The notes under the pieces: model-generated | Databases searched by the model: none | What the model was told of the DNA's origin: nothing | What the model saw: the letters and a program-made list of their open reading frames with translations, nothing else | From: Phyllobacteriaceae bacterium | GTDB taxonomy: Bacteria > Pseudomonadota > Alphaproteobacteria > Rhizobiales > Devosiaceae | DNA: 16,309 nucleotides | Assembly: GCA_012799265.1 (NCBI GenBank) | Contig: JAAZLP010000483.1 | Location: forward strand, 1-16,309 | Reading direction: 5' to 3' | Part shown: positions 1 to 6,121 of the stretch, one piece after another | How positions within the stretch are numbered: the first letter of the stretch is position 1 | How the letters are laid out: each line of letters opens with the position of its first letter | Made by a program: the position numbers and the translations under genes

Positions 1-792
1 GAACGCCGCAGCAGGCAGGATCGCCGCGCCGAAGCCGTCAAAACGCACCAGTTCTTCAAATGCCGCTCGTGACATCTGCGTGAGCGCATCGTCGGCCTCG
101 GCCATCCGACTGGCAAAACGTGCCAGGGTGGCGCTGTCCAGCCCATACTCCGATAGCGTCGGCAGGAGCTTCCGCCAGCGCACCCGCTCATAGTCCGTGT
201 CGTGATTGGTCGGGTCCTGTGCCGCAGTCACACTCTCGGCCTCGACAAGCGCCGCAAGGGTTGCCGGTTCCACATCGAGCAGGGGCCTGAAAATGCGCAC
301 GCCCTCTACAGTCGAGAGAGCAGACATGCCCTTCAGGCCCTCGAGGCCGCTGCCATGGGCGAGGCGCATGAGCACGGTTTCGGCCTGATCGGCCCGATGG
401 TGGGCAGTGAGCAGAAGGCTCGCGCCATCCTCCCGCATCGCCGCGCCCATCAGCCCGTAGCGCGCCTGTCGAGCCGCTTCGGAAATGCCGGTTTCGGGTT
501 TTTCATCGGTCCAGGCCAGTCCGCGCGCCACAAGCCCCAAACGCGCCGCAATATCGAGGACCATCGCGACCTCGTCCCTGGCTTCGGGGCGTAGGCCGTG
601 ATCGACGCTATAGACGACAATTTTGGGTGCATTGGCGAGCTCTGCTGCCCATCTCTGGACCAGCAGCATCAGCGCCAGGCTGTCGGGGCCGCCGGAAACC
701 GCGAGAGCGATCACTGGCTCTGCGGCGGCTGGCGCAAAGAGCTGCGCCAGCACATTTGGATCGCCCAGATCGGGCGTCAGGCCGGTGGACAT
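1..792 (-). CDS. tilS: tRNA(Ile)-lysidine synthase TilS, partial (C-terminus beyond window)
   Basis: TilS uses ATP and lysine to convert C34 of the CAU-anticodon isoleucine tRNA to lysidine in the cytoplasm, so that it reads AUA. The frame is open from the ATG at 790-792 to base 1 (264 residues, no stop). Seen: the PP-loop SGGPDS at residues 33-38, an HHRADQAETVLMRL segment at 131-144, and a tRNA-binding stretch with QDPTNHDTDYERVRWRK around 192-208. The family usually reads HHADDQAE, so one Asp of the DDQAE motif appears to be Ala here. The start codon lies inside the end of cpoB (16-base overlap, different frame), which implies translational coupling. The start is supported because the N-terminus is short and the PP-loop falls at its usual distance. 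The remaining C-terminal part is outside the window. The family call is secure. Confidence 0.93.
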   Translation of the reverse strand, partial: MSTGLTPDLGDPNVLAQLFAPAAAEPVIALAVSGGPDSLALMLLVQRWAAELANAPKIVVYSVDHGLRPEARDEVAMVLDIAARLGLVARGLAWTDEKPETGISEAARQARYGLMGAAMREDGASLLLTAHHRADQAETVLMRLAHGSGLEGLKGMSALSTVEGVRIFRPLLDVEPATLAALVEAESVTAAQDPTNHDTDYERVRWRKLLPTLSEYGLDSATLARFASRMAEADDALTQMSRAAFEELVRFDGFGAAILPAAAF

Positions 793-1802
793 TCAGCCTT
801 TACCCGCTCCTCGGAGAGGCGCTGCTTGAAGGCCGGAATGGTGTCCGGATAGCGTGTCGAGACCTCGGTAAAGGTCCTACAGGCGGTTTCCCGTTCGCCC
901 ACGCCCGCCAGCGAAATGCCGAGCTTCATCAGAAGGTCCGGCGCCCGCGGATGCTGGGCGTTCTTCTGATAGGCTTCGACGAGGACATCGGCCGCTTCGG
1001 CATAGGCCGAGCGCGCGATCAGCGCCTCGCCCAGCCAACTGGTTGCGTCAGGCACCTGCGGGTGGCTGGGGTACAGTTCGATGAACTGGCCAAACTGCTG
1101 CTCGGCAAAATCGTAGTCACCCTGGAGCAGCGCCTCATAGCCCGCCCGGAACTGCGCATCGGCGTCTGCATTGTCGGCCGGCGTCGCGCGTGGATCGTAG
1201 GTCAGGTCGAGCGGCTGGCCATTGGCGAGGTTGATGCCGCCAGTAAGGCCGGTGCCAACCAAGGGATCGCCGGATTCGCCAAGACCATCGTCCGGCGCAA
1301 TCGAGCCGTCGTCAAAGGTTGGATCGAACTCGGTCTCGCCGGGCAAAGGCTGGACGCCCTGCTCGGGGATTACGGTCAGGGGGGCGCTTTCTTCAGCGCC
1401 ATCGGTGGCCGGGGTCTGCGGCAACGCCTGGGACGGCGTCACGCTGCCCCCTTGGGTTGCCGCCTCAGTTTTTCCCCCAGCACCGCCTTCCAGCTGCTGG
1501 AAGCGGAACTCGCTGTCTTCCTGGAGCCTGTTGAGGATTTCCTGAAGCTGGGTGATCTGGAAGGTCAGCCCGTCGATCTGGCCATTGAGCGAGCGGATCT
1601 GCTCCTCAAGCTGCTGCACGCGCACCATCAGCTGGGCACTGTCAGCCTGGGCCACGAGAATGCGGCCACCATTATTGTTGTAGGTGAGCCCGCTGAGTTC
1701 GCCCGGCATCGACTGTGCGACAACCTGTCCGCCCAGCCCCAGGGCCATGGTCAGCGCACAGATCGCGGCGCTTCCCTTTTTTGCTAATGATCGAACCGTC
1801 AA
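777..1802 (-). CDS. cpoB: Tol-Pal accessory TPR protein CpoB (YbgF)
   Basis: Periplasmic protein of the Tol-Pal system; in E. coli CpoB coordinates peptidoglycan synthesis by PBP1B with outer-membrane constriction. Seen: a signal peptide (Lys-rich start, hydrophobic AAICALTMALGLGG, VVAQS cleavage region near residue 30), a coiled coil at roughly 55-110 (VQQLEEQIRSLNGQIDGL and following), a Gly/Pro/acidic linker, then TPR-like repeats from about 210 to the end starting at DADAQFRAGYEALLQGDYD. The C-terminus is KAECPPA. I chose the TTG at 1800-1802 because GGAG (plus-strand 1809-1812) sits six bases ahead. A TTG four codons earlier (1812-1814) is possible but has a poorer Shine-Dalgarno. The protein is 341 residues with the chosen start. 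The gene follows pal and overlaps tilS. The pal terminator lies between pal and this gene, so it probably has its own promoter. Confidence 0.92.
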   Translation of the reverse strand: MTVRSLAKKGSAAICALTMALGLGGQVVAQSMPGELSGLTYNNNGGRILVAQADSAQLMVRVQQLEEQIRSLNGQIDGLTFQITQLQEILNRLQEDSEFRFQQLEGGAGGKTEAATQGGSVTPSQALPQTPATDGAEESAPLTVIPEQGVQPLPGETEFDPTFDDGSIAPDDGLGESGDPLVGTGLTGGINLANGQPLDLTYDPRATPADNADADAQFRAGYEALLQGDYDFAEQQFGQFIELYPSHPQVPDATSWLGEALIARSAYAEAADVLVEAYQKNAQHPRAPDLLMKLGISLAGVGERETACRTFTEVSTRYPDTIPAFKQRLSEERVKAECPPA

Positions 1803-1824
1803 TCCTGTCTCCAATTCGCGCCTG

Positions 1825-1857
1825 TCCGCGCTTTAGATGGGATACCTATAGCGCGGA
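1825..1857. repeat. Perfect 8-bp inverted repeat in the cpoB leader
   Basis: TCCGCGCT at 1825-1832 and its exact reverse complement AGCGCGGA at 1850-1857 flank a 17-base AT-richer spacer, about 25 bases before the chosen cpoB start. It could be an operator or an RNA hairpin in the cpoB 5' leader. It has no T-tract on the minus strand, so it is not an intrinsic terminator. Function is unknown. Confidence 0.45.
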
Positions 1858-1875
1858 TAAAACCCAATTTTGGTG

Positions 1876-1915
1876 AAAAGAAAGCGCCCGGGCCATTTTA
1901 CTGGCTCCGGGCGCT
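1876..1915 (-). terminator. Rho-independent terminator after pal
   Basis: A 9-bp GC-rich stem (1883-1891 with 1907-1915) is extended by GCCA/TGGC (1892-1895 with 1902-1905), with one bulged base and a six-base loop. On the minus strand it is followed by a T-rich run, TTTCTTTT. It lies 55 bases past the pal stop and before cpoB, so it should end the pal transcript at least in part. Confidence 0.85.
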
Positions 1916-1970
1916 CTTGCCTCCAGTTTTCACTGGTTCATTGGTCCCTTGGGGGACCCTAGGCGTGGCC

Positions 1971-2471
1971 TTACTGGACGACGGTCACAGCGCGGCGGTT
2001 CTGGCTCCAGCAGGAGATGTCGTTACAGATTGCAACCGGACGTTCCTTGCCGAATGACTGGCTGGTGATGCGCTGGGCATTGACGCCGCGCGAAACGAGG
2101 TAGTTCACGACGACCGAGGCACGACGGGCGCCAAGGGCAATGTTGTATTCACGGGTACCGCGTTCGTCGGCATGGCCTTCGATCATGATGCGGTAGTTCG
2201 GGTACTGGTTGAGCCACTGGGCCTGCTTGTCGAGGGTGGCCATGGCTTCGCTGGTCAGCGAGCTCGAGTCGGTGGTGAAGAACACGCGGTCACCAACGGT
2301 GACGATGAATTCCTGCTGGCTGCCCGGAGCGCCCCCACCAGGGCCGGTATTGCCGACACCGGTCAGGCCGACATTGTCATTGGCAGAACGCGAACAGGCA
2401 GCGATCACCACGACGAAAAGCATCATCGCGGCAGCGCGCAGAACAGTATTTACGGGTGCGGGGATAGCCAC
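1971..2471 (-). CDS. pal: Peptidoglycan-associated lipoprotein Pal
   Basis: Outer-membrane lipoprotein that binds peptidoglycan and, with TolB and the TolQRA motor, links the outer membrane to the wall during division. Seen: a lipoprotein signal peptide with lipobox I23-A24-A25-C26, a Gly/Ser/Asn-rich linker (27-52), then an OmpA-like domain with the EGHADERGTREYNIALGARRA signature at 98-118 and SQNRRAV near the end. C149 and C154 form the Cys pair common in alphaproteobacterial Pal. I chose the GTG at 2469-2471 (166 residues) over the ATG 13 codons upstream, because AGGAG lies six bases before the GTG and the signal peptide then has normal length. tolB is not directly upstream; instead a MotB/OmpA-like gene ends about 190 bases away. 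A strong terminator follows. Confidence 0.95.
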   Translation of the reverse strand: MAIPAPVNTVLRAAAMMLFVVVIAACSRSANDNVGLTGVGNTGPGGGAPGSQQEFIVTVGDRVFFTTDSSSLTSEAMATLDKQAQWLNQYPNYRIMIEGHADERGTREYNIALGARRASVVVNYLVSRGVNAQRITSQSFGKERPVAICNDISCWSQNRRAVTVVQ

Positions 2472-2477
2472 GTGCGG

Positions 2478-2482
2478 CTCCT
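2478..2482 (-). promoter_or_regulatory. Ribosome binding site that decides the pal start
   Basis: AGGAG on the minus strand lies six bases before the GTG at 2469-2471. The upstream ATG at 2508-2510 has no comparable site. This supports the GTG start, which also gives the lipoprotein signal peptide a normal length. Confidence 0.7.
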
Positions 2483-2598
2483 GAAAAGGCAACAATCTTA
2501 GGGGCAGCATTTACCGTGCTTAATCTTAAGGCCCGGTTTGCAGGCTTGGTTAATGTTTGCCTATTGGGGCGCGGATGTGGCGTGAATCCGGGCTTTTT

Positions 2599-2621
2599 TG
2601 TGACGTTGCTTTGTCGTCACA
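2599..2621. repeat. Inverted repeat upstream of pal, possible operator
   Basis: TGTGACG (2599-2605) and CGTCACA (2615-2621) are exact reverse complements separated by nine bases. They lie about 130 bases before the pal start, in the 154-base gap between the MotB-like gene and the pal reading frame. The half-sites resemble a CRP/FNR-type TGTGA...TCACA box, but the spacing (13 bases between the pentamers, not 6) does not fit CRP. It may be an operator or a hairpin; no T-tract follows on the minus strand. Confidence 0.4.
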
Positions 2622-2642
2622 GTGTCGCGATCCCCTGCTGTT

Positions 2643-2672
2643 AAGGTTAAGTCCTTGTGGGAACTTAACCTT
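2643..2672. repeat. 10-bp inverted repeat spanning the stop codon of the MotB-like gene
   Basis: AAGGTTAAGT (2643-2652) and ACTTAACCTT (2663-2672) pair perfectly around a ten-base loop. The TAA stop of the MotB-like gene (2665-2667) lies inside one arm. On the minus strand the stem is followed by AACAGCAGGGG, without a T-run, so it is not a classic terminator. It could be a 3'-end stabilising hairpin or an attenuating structure before pal. Confidence 0.5.
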
Positions 2673-3690
2673 CTGTCAGCTTGAACTCGATGCGGCGGTT
2701 ACGGCGGTAGGCGTCGTCATTCTCTGCCGGATCGAGCGGGGCAAATTCGCCGAATCCCGCAGCAACAAGACGTGCCGGGGCGACCCCGCGCGACACCAGA
2801 TATTCGGCAACCGAAATCGCGCGCGCGGCCGAAAGCTCCCAGTTGGAGGGGAAGCGCGCATTGGAGATCGGTCGGCTGTCGGTGTGCCCGTCGATGCGGA
2901 GCACCCAGTTAAGGTCGGGCGGAATTTCCTGCTCAAGCTGCAGGATGGCATCGGCAAGCGCGTCGAGCTCCGGGAGACCCTCGTCCTGGATGGTCGCCTG
3001 GCCGGGGTCGAAGAGCACCTCGGACTGGAAGACGAAGCGGTCACCGACGACGCGGACATCCGCGCGGGTTTCGAGGATTTCGCGCAACCGACCGAAGAAG
3101 TCGGACCGATAGCGCGCCAGATCCTGCACGCGCTGGGCGAGGGCGAGGTTGAGGCGGCGGCCGAGATCGGCGATCTGTGTGCGGGATTCGGCGTCGCGCG
3201 CTTCCGAGGCTTCGAGGGCGGCCTCAAGCGCACCAATCTGCGTGCGTAGCGCCGCCAACTGCTGGTTGAGCAATGCAACCTGGGCATTGGCTTCATCGGA
3301 CAGGCGTTCTGCGGCCATGAGGTCGGCTTCGAGCCCCGCAATCGCCGCGTCGCGATCGCCCAGCCCCGCGCCAATCCCGGCCAGCTGACCGGCCAGATCG
3401 TCCTTTTCGGCCTCGGCGCTCGCCAGCGTCGCGGTCAGCACGGCAAGCTGGGAGGTGAGGTCGTCCGAGGTCGCGCGCTCAAGCTGGAGTAGTTCGGTCA
3501 GTTCGGCGATCTGGCTATTGAGCCGCGATAGCGCCGTATCGCGCCCCTGCAATTCCTGGCCGAGGAAAAACTGGGTCAGCATGAACAGCGAGAGCAGGAA
3601 GATGATGACCAGCAACAGGCTCGACAGGGCGTCGACAAAGCCTGGCCAGTAATTGGTCTCCTGCCTGCGGCGCGAACGGGCGGCGGGCAT
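2665..3690 (-). CDS. MotB/OmpA-like peptidoglycan-binding motor subunit with long coiled coil
   Basis: A 341-residue membrane protein. Seen: a basic cytoplasmic N-terminus (RSRRR), one transmembrane helix at about 15-43 preceded by NYWPGFVDALSS, with an Asp (D20) where MotB and TolR carry the proton-binding Asp. An Ala/Leu/Glu-rich coiled coil follows (about 48-190), then an OmpA-like domain (about 200-341) with DGHTD at 267-271, NWELSAARA at 283-291 and RRNRRIE at 329-335. This is the MotB layout with a much longer periplasmic coiled coil. It starts three bases after the stop of the MotA/TolQ-like gene, so the two are almost surely co-translated and form a complex. No flagellar genes are near. 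Role inferred: a proton-driven envelope motor attached to peptidoglycan, distinct from flagellar MotAB and from TolQR. The substrate or partner is unknown. Confidence 0.85.
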   Translation of the reverse strand: MPAARSRRRQETNYWPGFVDALSSLLLVIIFLLSLFMLTQFFLGQELQGRDTALSRLNSQIAELTELLQLERATSDDLTSQLAVLTATLASAEAEKDDLAGQLAGIGAGLGDRDAAIAGLEADLMAAERLSDEANAQVALLNQQLAALRTQIGALEAALEASEARDAESRTQIADLGRRLNLALAQRVQDLARYRSDFFGRLREILETRADVRVVGDRFVFQSEVLFDPGQATIQDEGLPELDALADAILQLEQEIPPDLNWVLRIDGHTDSRPISNARFPSNWELSAARAISVAEYLVSRGVAPARLVAAGFGEFAPLDPAENDDAYRRNRRIEFKLTEG

Positions 3691-3693
3691 GGA

Positions 3694-4680
3694 TCAGTTC
3701 CGCCGCTCGTTGTCGGCTTCGTTGAGCATGGCTTCGATCAGGTCGCGCAGGCGTTTATTGGTTTCGCCCTGCTCATTGATATAGCGGCGCAAGTCGTCCT
3801 GTTCGGTGCGGATATGCTTGACCAGCCCGTCGATGCCGCGCGCCAGTTCGGCCATGGCGCGAATGGCGTTCTGCGAGGAATTCTGGTTCTGCATATTCGC
3901 GCCCAGCCGCTCGATGGCGGCCGTCATGTCCGGACCACCGGCATTGGCCTGCATGGCGCTGACCGGATGGTCGAGCTCGGTCATCGACGTCATCCAGTCT
4001 TCGAGATCGGTATAGAAGGCGTTCTGTGCCTGGCTGGTCTGAAGATCGAGAAAGCCCAGGATCAGCGATCCGGCAAGACCGAAGAGCGAGGACGAGAAGG
4101 CCGTGCCCATGCCGGAGAGCGGGGCTGCGAGACCTTCGCGCAGGGCGGAGAACTGGGTTGCCGTATCGCCGGTGGCGTCGAGCGCATTGATGACGCCGGC
4201 AACGCTGCTCACGGTTTCGAGCAGGCCGTAGAAGGTACCCATGAGGCCGAGGAAGACGAGCAGGCCCGTCAGATAGCGCGATGTGTCCTTGGCTTCGTCA
4301 AGGCGATTGCCGACGGAATCGAGGATCGAGCGCATGGAGGAGGGCGTGATGACAGCCTCACCAATGCGTTCACGCAATAGCCCCGCAACCGGCGCCAGCA
4401 GAACCGGCGGGCGCACATTGGCGACCGATCCGTCCTGCAGCGAGTTGACCCACTTCACCTCGGGGAAAAGGCGGAAGATCTGCCGGAAGCTGAGGAAAAT
4501 GCCCACAAAGAGGGCGAAGAAAATCAGCGAGTTGATGAAGGGGTTCGCCCAGAAGAAGCTGATGATGTTGGTCATCAGGATCGCGGCGACCAGGCCCACC
4601 AGCACCAGGAAGATGATGATCTTGACCAGATAAATGGCCGGGCTGGACAGATGATAGGGATCGTAGGTCGTTTGAGTCAT
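3694..4680 (-). CDS. MotA/TolQ/ExbB-like proton channel subunit
   Basis: A 328-residue inner-membrane protein. Seen: four hydrophobic segments at about 17-37, 47-66, 136-163 and 186-213, with a cytoplasmic loop between the second and third, as in the MotA/TolQ/ExbB family. GLLVFLGLMGTFYGLLETV (139-157) matches the family's Gly-rich third helix. The C-terminal 110 residues are soluble and helical, ending in a charged tail (RDLIEAMLNEADNERRN). I chose the ATG at 4678-4680 because the protein then begins MTQTTYDPYHL just before the first helix; an upstream ATG adds 24 unlikely residues. It lies three bases before the MotB/OmpA-like partner. Likely role: proton-conducting stator ring for that partner. 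It differs from TolQ in its long C-terminal tail and OmpA-bearing partner, so I leave the symbol empty. Confidence 0.85.
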   Translation of the reverse strand: MTQTTYDPYHLSSPAIYLVKIIIFLVLVGLVAAILMTNIISFFWANPFINSLIFFALFVGIFLSFRQIFRLFPEVKWVNSLQDGSVANVRPPVLLAPVAGLLRERIGEAVITPSSMRSILDSVGNRLDEAKDTSRYLTGLLVFLGLMGTFYGLLETVSSVAGVINALDATGDTATQFSALREGLAAPLSGMGTAFSSSLFGLAGSLILGFLDLQTSQAQNAFYTDLEDWMTSMTELDHPVSAMQANAGGPDMTAAIERLGANMQNQNSSQNAIRAMAELARGIDGLVKHIRTEQDDLRRYINEQGETNKRLRDLIEAMLNEADNERRN

Positions 4681-5137
4681 GTGTGCCGCACCGTGCCCCC
4701 CCGCACGCAAATCACCGCCCGGGAGTCTAGTGGCGGCTGAAAGGCGTGACAATGGAAAAGGTTAACAGAACCGATGCGGCGGTAATGGGGCGAGGGGCAG
4801 GGGCCGCTATCTGGTTCGCCCGGCAGGTCCTGAATGATCAGCTCTGGGCAGGCCATTCGTCTGGCGCATTCTGCTCGCCAACGGTTTCTTGAAAAACCTT
4901 TTTCCATCGCGTCGATCAAACGCGCATCCATTACTCGACTAACTCGATAGGACTTATCTAGTTTTAATGGGCAAGGCAGGAGGTTGCCTTGGTCACAATG
5001 TCTAGCGTGCTCATATTGCTAGTATTTTAGTGATCGCGTTGGCCGCTTGGCTCTCTCTGGTCGAGGGAAATGCAAGGGGTAAGCCGAGGGCGGGAGGCAC
5101 AGCAAACCCCATTTGGGGTCAATTAGTGGAGACTGCT
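4681..5137. other. Divergent intergenic region between the MotA-like and rhodanese genes
   Basis: About 457 bases with no supported gene. The two genes point away from each other, so both promoters should lie here. The part at 4930-5035 is clearly AT-richer than its surroundings. A small hairpin, ACCCC-ATTT-GGGGT (5106-5119), lies 18 bases before the rhodanese start and may be in its leader. TTGGTC (4989-4994) with TATTTT (5023-5028) or CATATT (5012-5017) are weak promoter-like elements facing the rhodanese; I cannot fix a promoter. Confidence 0.5.
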
Positions 5138-6067
5138 GTGAGCTTTAAACTTATCCGATTTCTGGCGATCCTGGCGGGAAGCGCCGCCGCCTTCTCGCCG
5201 GTTGCGTCCTACGCTTTGCCGGCTGCCCTGCAGCAGAGCAACAGCGGCCCGGGCGTCTATATCGACCTCTCCCATCTCGATGCCTTCCAGAAGGGTGGCG
5301 AAGAGCTGGTGATCATCGACATCCGTACCCCTGATCGTTATGCCGCGGGCCATATCCCCGGTGCGATCAATATTCCCCGCGAGCTGATCGAGTGGGGCAA
5401 TGTCGACGGCGTTTTGGGTGAAACCAAGCCGATCGAAGAGCTGGAACCAATTCTGGCTGAAAAGGGTCTGAAGTACGATCAGCGCATTGTCGTCTATGGC
5501 GAGAAGACCGAAGGCGACCTGACCTATTCAGACGGCCGCTACGCCGGCAAGATTTACGTCTCGCTCGAATTTGCCGGTTTCGAAAAGGTCCACGTTCTGG
5601 ATGGCGGCGTTGAATCCTGGACGGGTGCTCTGAGCACCGAGGAAACGGTCCTGCCCGCGAGCGATCTCAAGCTGACCAATTCCAAGCCGGTCATCGTCGA
5701 CAAGGCCTATGTCCTCGCCGCGCTCGGTCGCGAAGACGAAAATATCTTTGTGCTCGATATGGGCGGCCAGTCACGCAACGAGGCCACGCGCATCGCCGGT
5801 TCACACAGCGCGCCAACCGGCCTCTATAGCGACACCAACAAGCTGCATGATGATCTGACGGCACTGGTGGCTCGTCTCGAAGAACTCGGCGTTCGCAAGG
5901 ACAGCGAGATCATCACCAGCTGCGGTTGGGGCTGGGCGGCCTCGGATGGCCTCGCGCTGCTCAAGGACCTCGGCTACACAAACGTCAAGCTCTACGACGG
6001 CAGCTGGACGGAATGGGGTCTTGATCCCAACACGCCTAAGGCCGGTACCCAGTTCGAAAATATCTGA
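5138..6067 (+). CDS. Exported tandem-rhodanese sulfurtransferase-like protein
   Basis: A two-domain rhodanese related to thiosulfate and 3-mercaptopyruvate sulfurtransferases, which move sulfane sulfur through a Cys persulfide. The GTG at 5138-5140 is chosen because GGAG (5128-5131) lies six bases upstream and the protein then starts with a signal peptide (FKLIRFLAILAGSAAAFS, cleavage near A26), giving 309 residues in the periplasm. Domain 1 (about 40-162) keeps the structural motif DIRTPDRYAAGHIPGAINIP but has VVYGEKTEG where the catalytic Cys would lie. Domain 2 (about 183-296) has TSCGWGWAASD with C262 as the likely active Cys; the usual loop in this family is closer to CGSGVTA. This is the only plus-strand gene in the window, flanked by a terminator and a long divergent region. 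The physiological substrate is unknown. Confidence 0.85.
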   Translation: MSFKLIRFLAILAGSAAAFSPVASYALPAALQQSNSGPGVYIDLSHLDAFQKGGEELVIIDIRTPDRYAAGHIPGAINIPRELIEWGNVDGVLGETKPIEELEPILAEKGLKYDQRIVVYGEKTEGDLTYSDGRYAGKIYVSLEFAGFEKVHVLDGGVESWTGALSTEETVLPASDLKLTNSKPVIVDKAYVLAALGREDENIFVLDMGGQSRNEATRIAGSHSAPTGLYSDTNKLHDDLTALVARLEELGVRKDSEIITSCGWGWAASDGLALLKDLGYTNVKLYDGSWTEWGLDPNTPKAGTQFENI

Positions 6068-6079
6068 GTCTTACACGAC

Positions 6080-6114
6080 AGTGGTCGCCGGGCTTCCTGG
6101 CGACCACTTGCCTT
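6080..6114 (+). terminator. Rho-independent terminator after the rhodanese gene
   Basis: A perfect 10-bp stem, AGTGGTCGCC (6080-6089) with GGCGACCACT (6099-6108), encloses a nine-base loop and is followed by TGCCTTTC on the plus strand. It begins 12 bases after the rhodanese stop and lies between two converging genes. On the minus strand no T-run follows, so it mainly serves the plus strand, though the stem may also slow polymerase leaving the inositol-phosphatase gene. Confidence 0.8.
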
Positions 6115-6121
6115 TCGATCC

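Noticed and set aside
627..1787. Long plus-strand frame opposite tilS and cpoB (386 codons)
   Set aside because: It is antisense to two well-supported genes, with no family motif; long antisense frames are expected in GC-rich DNA.
2599..2621. CRP-type binding site before pal
   Set aside because: The half-sites TGTGA and TCACA are present, but they are 13 bases apart rather than 6.
2665..4680. Zorya (ZorAB) defence system
   Set aside because: The layout is similar, but no ZorC, ZorD or ZorE-like helicase or nuclease gene is near, and the neighbours are envelope housekeeping genes.
4677..4931. Minus-strand reading frame of 84 codons ending in an ATGA overlap with the MotA-like start
   Set aside because: The overlap looks like coupling, but there is no Shine-Dalgarno at its ATG, the protein matches no family I recognise and has an irregular Cys/Arg/Pro-rich composition, and it covers the region where the promoter should lie.
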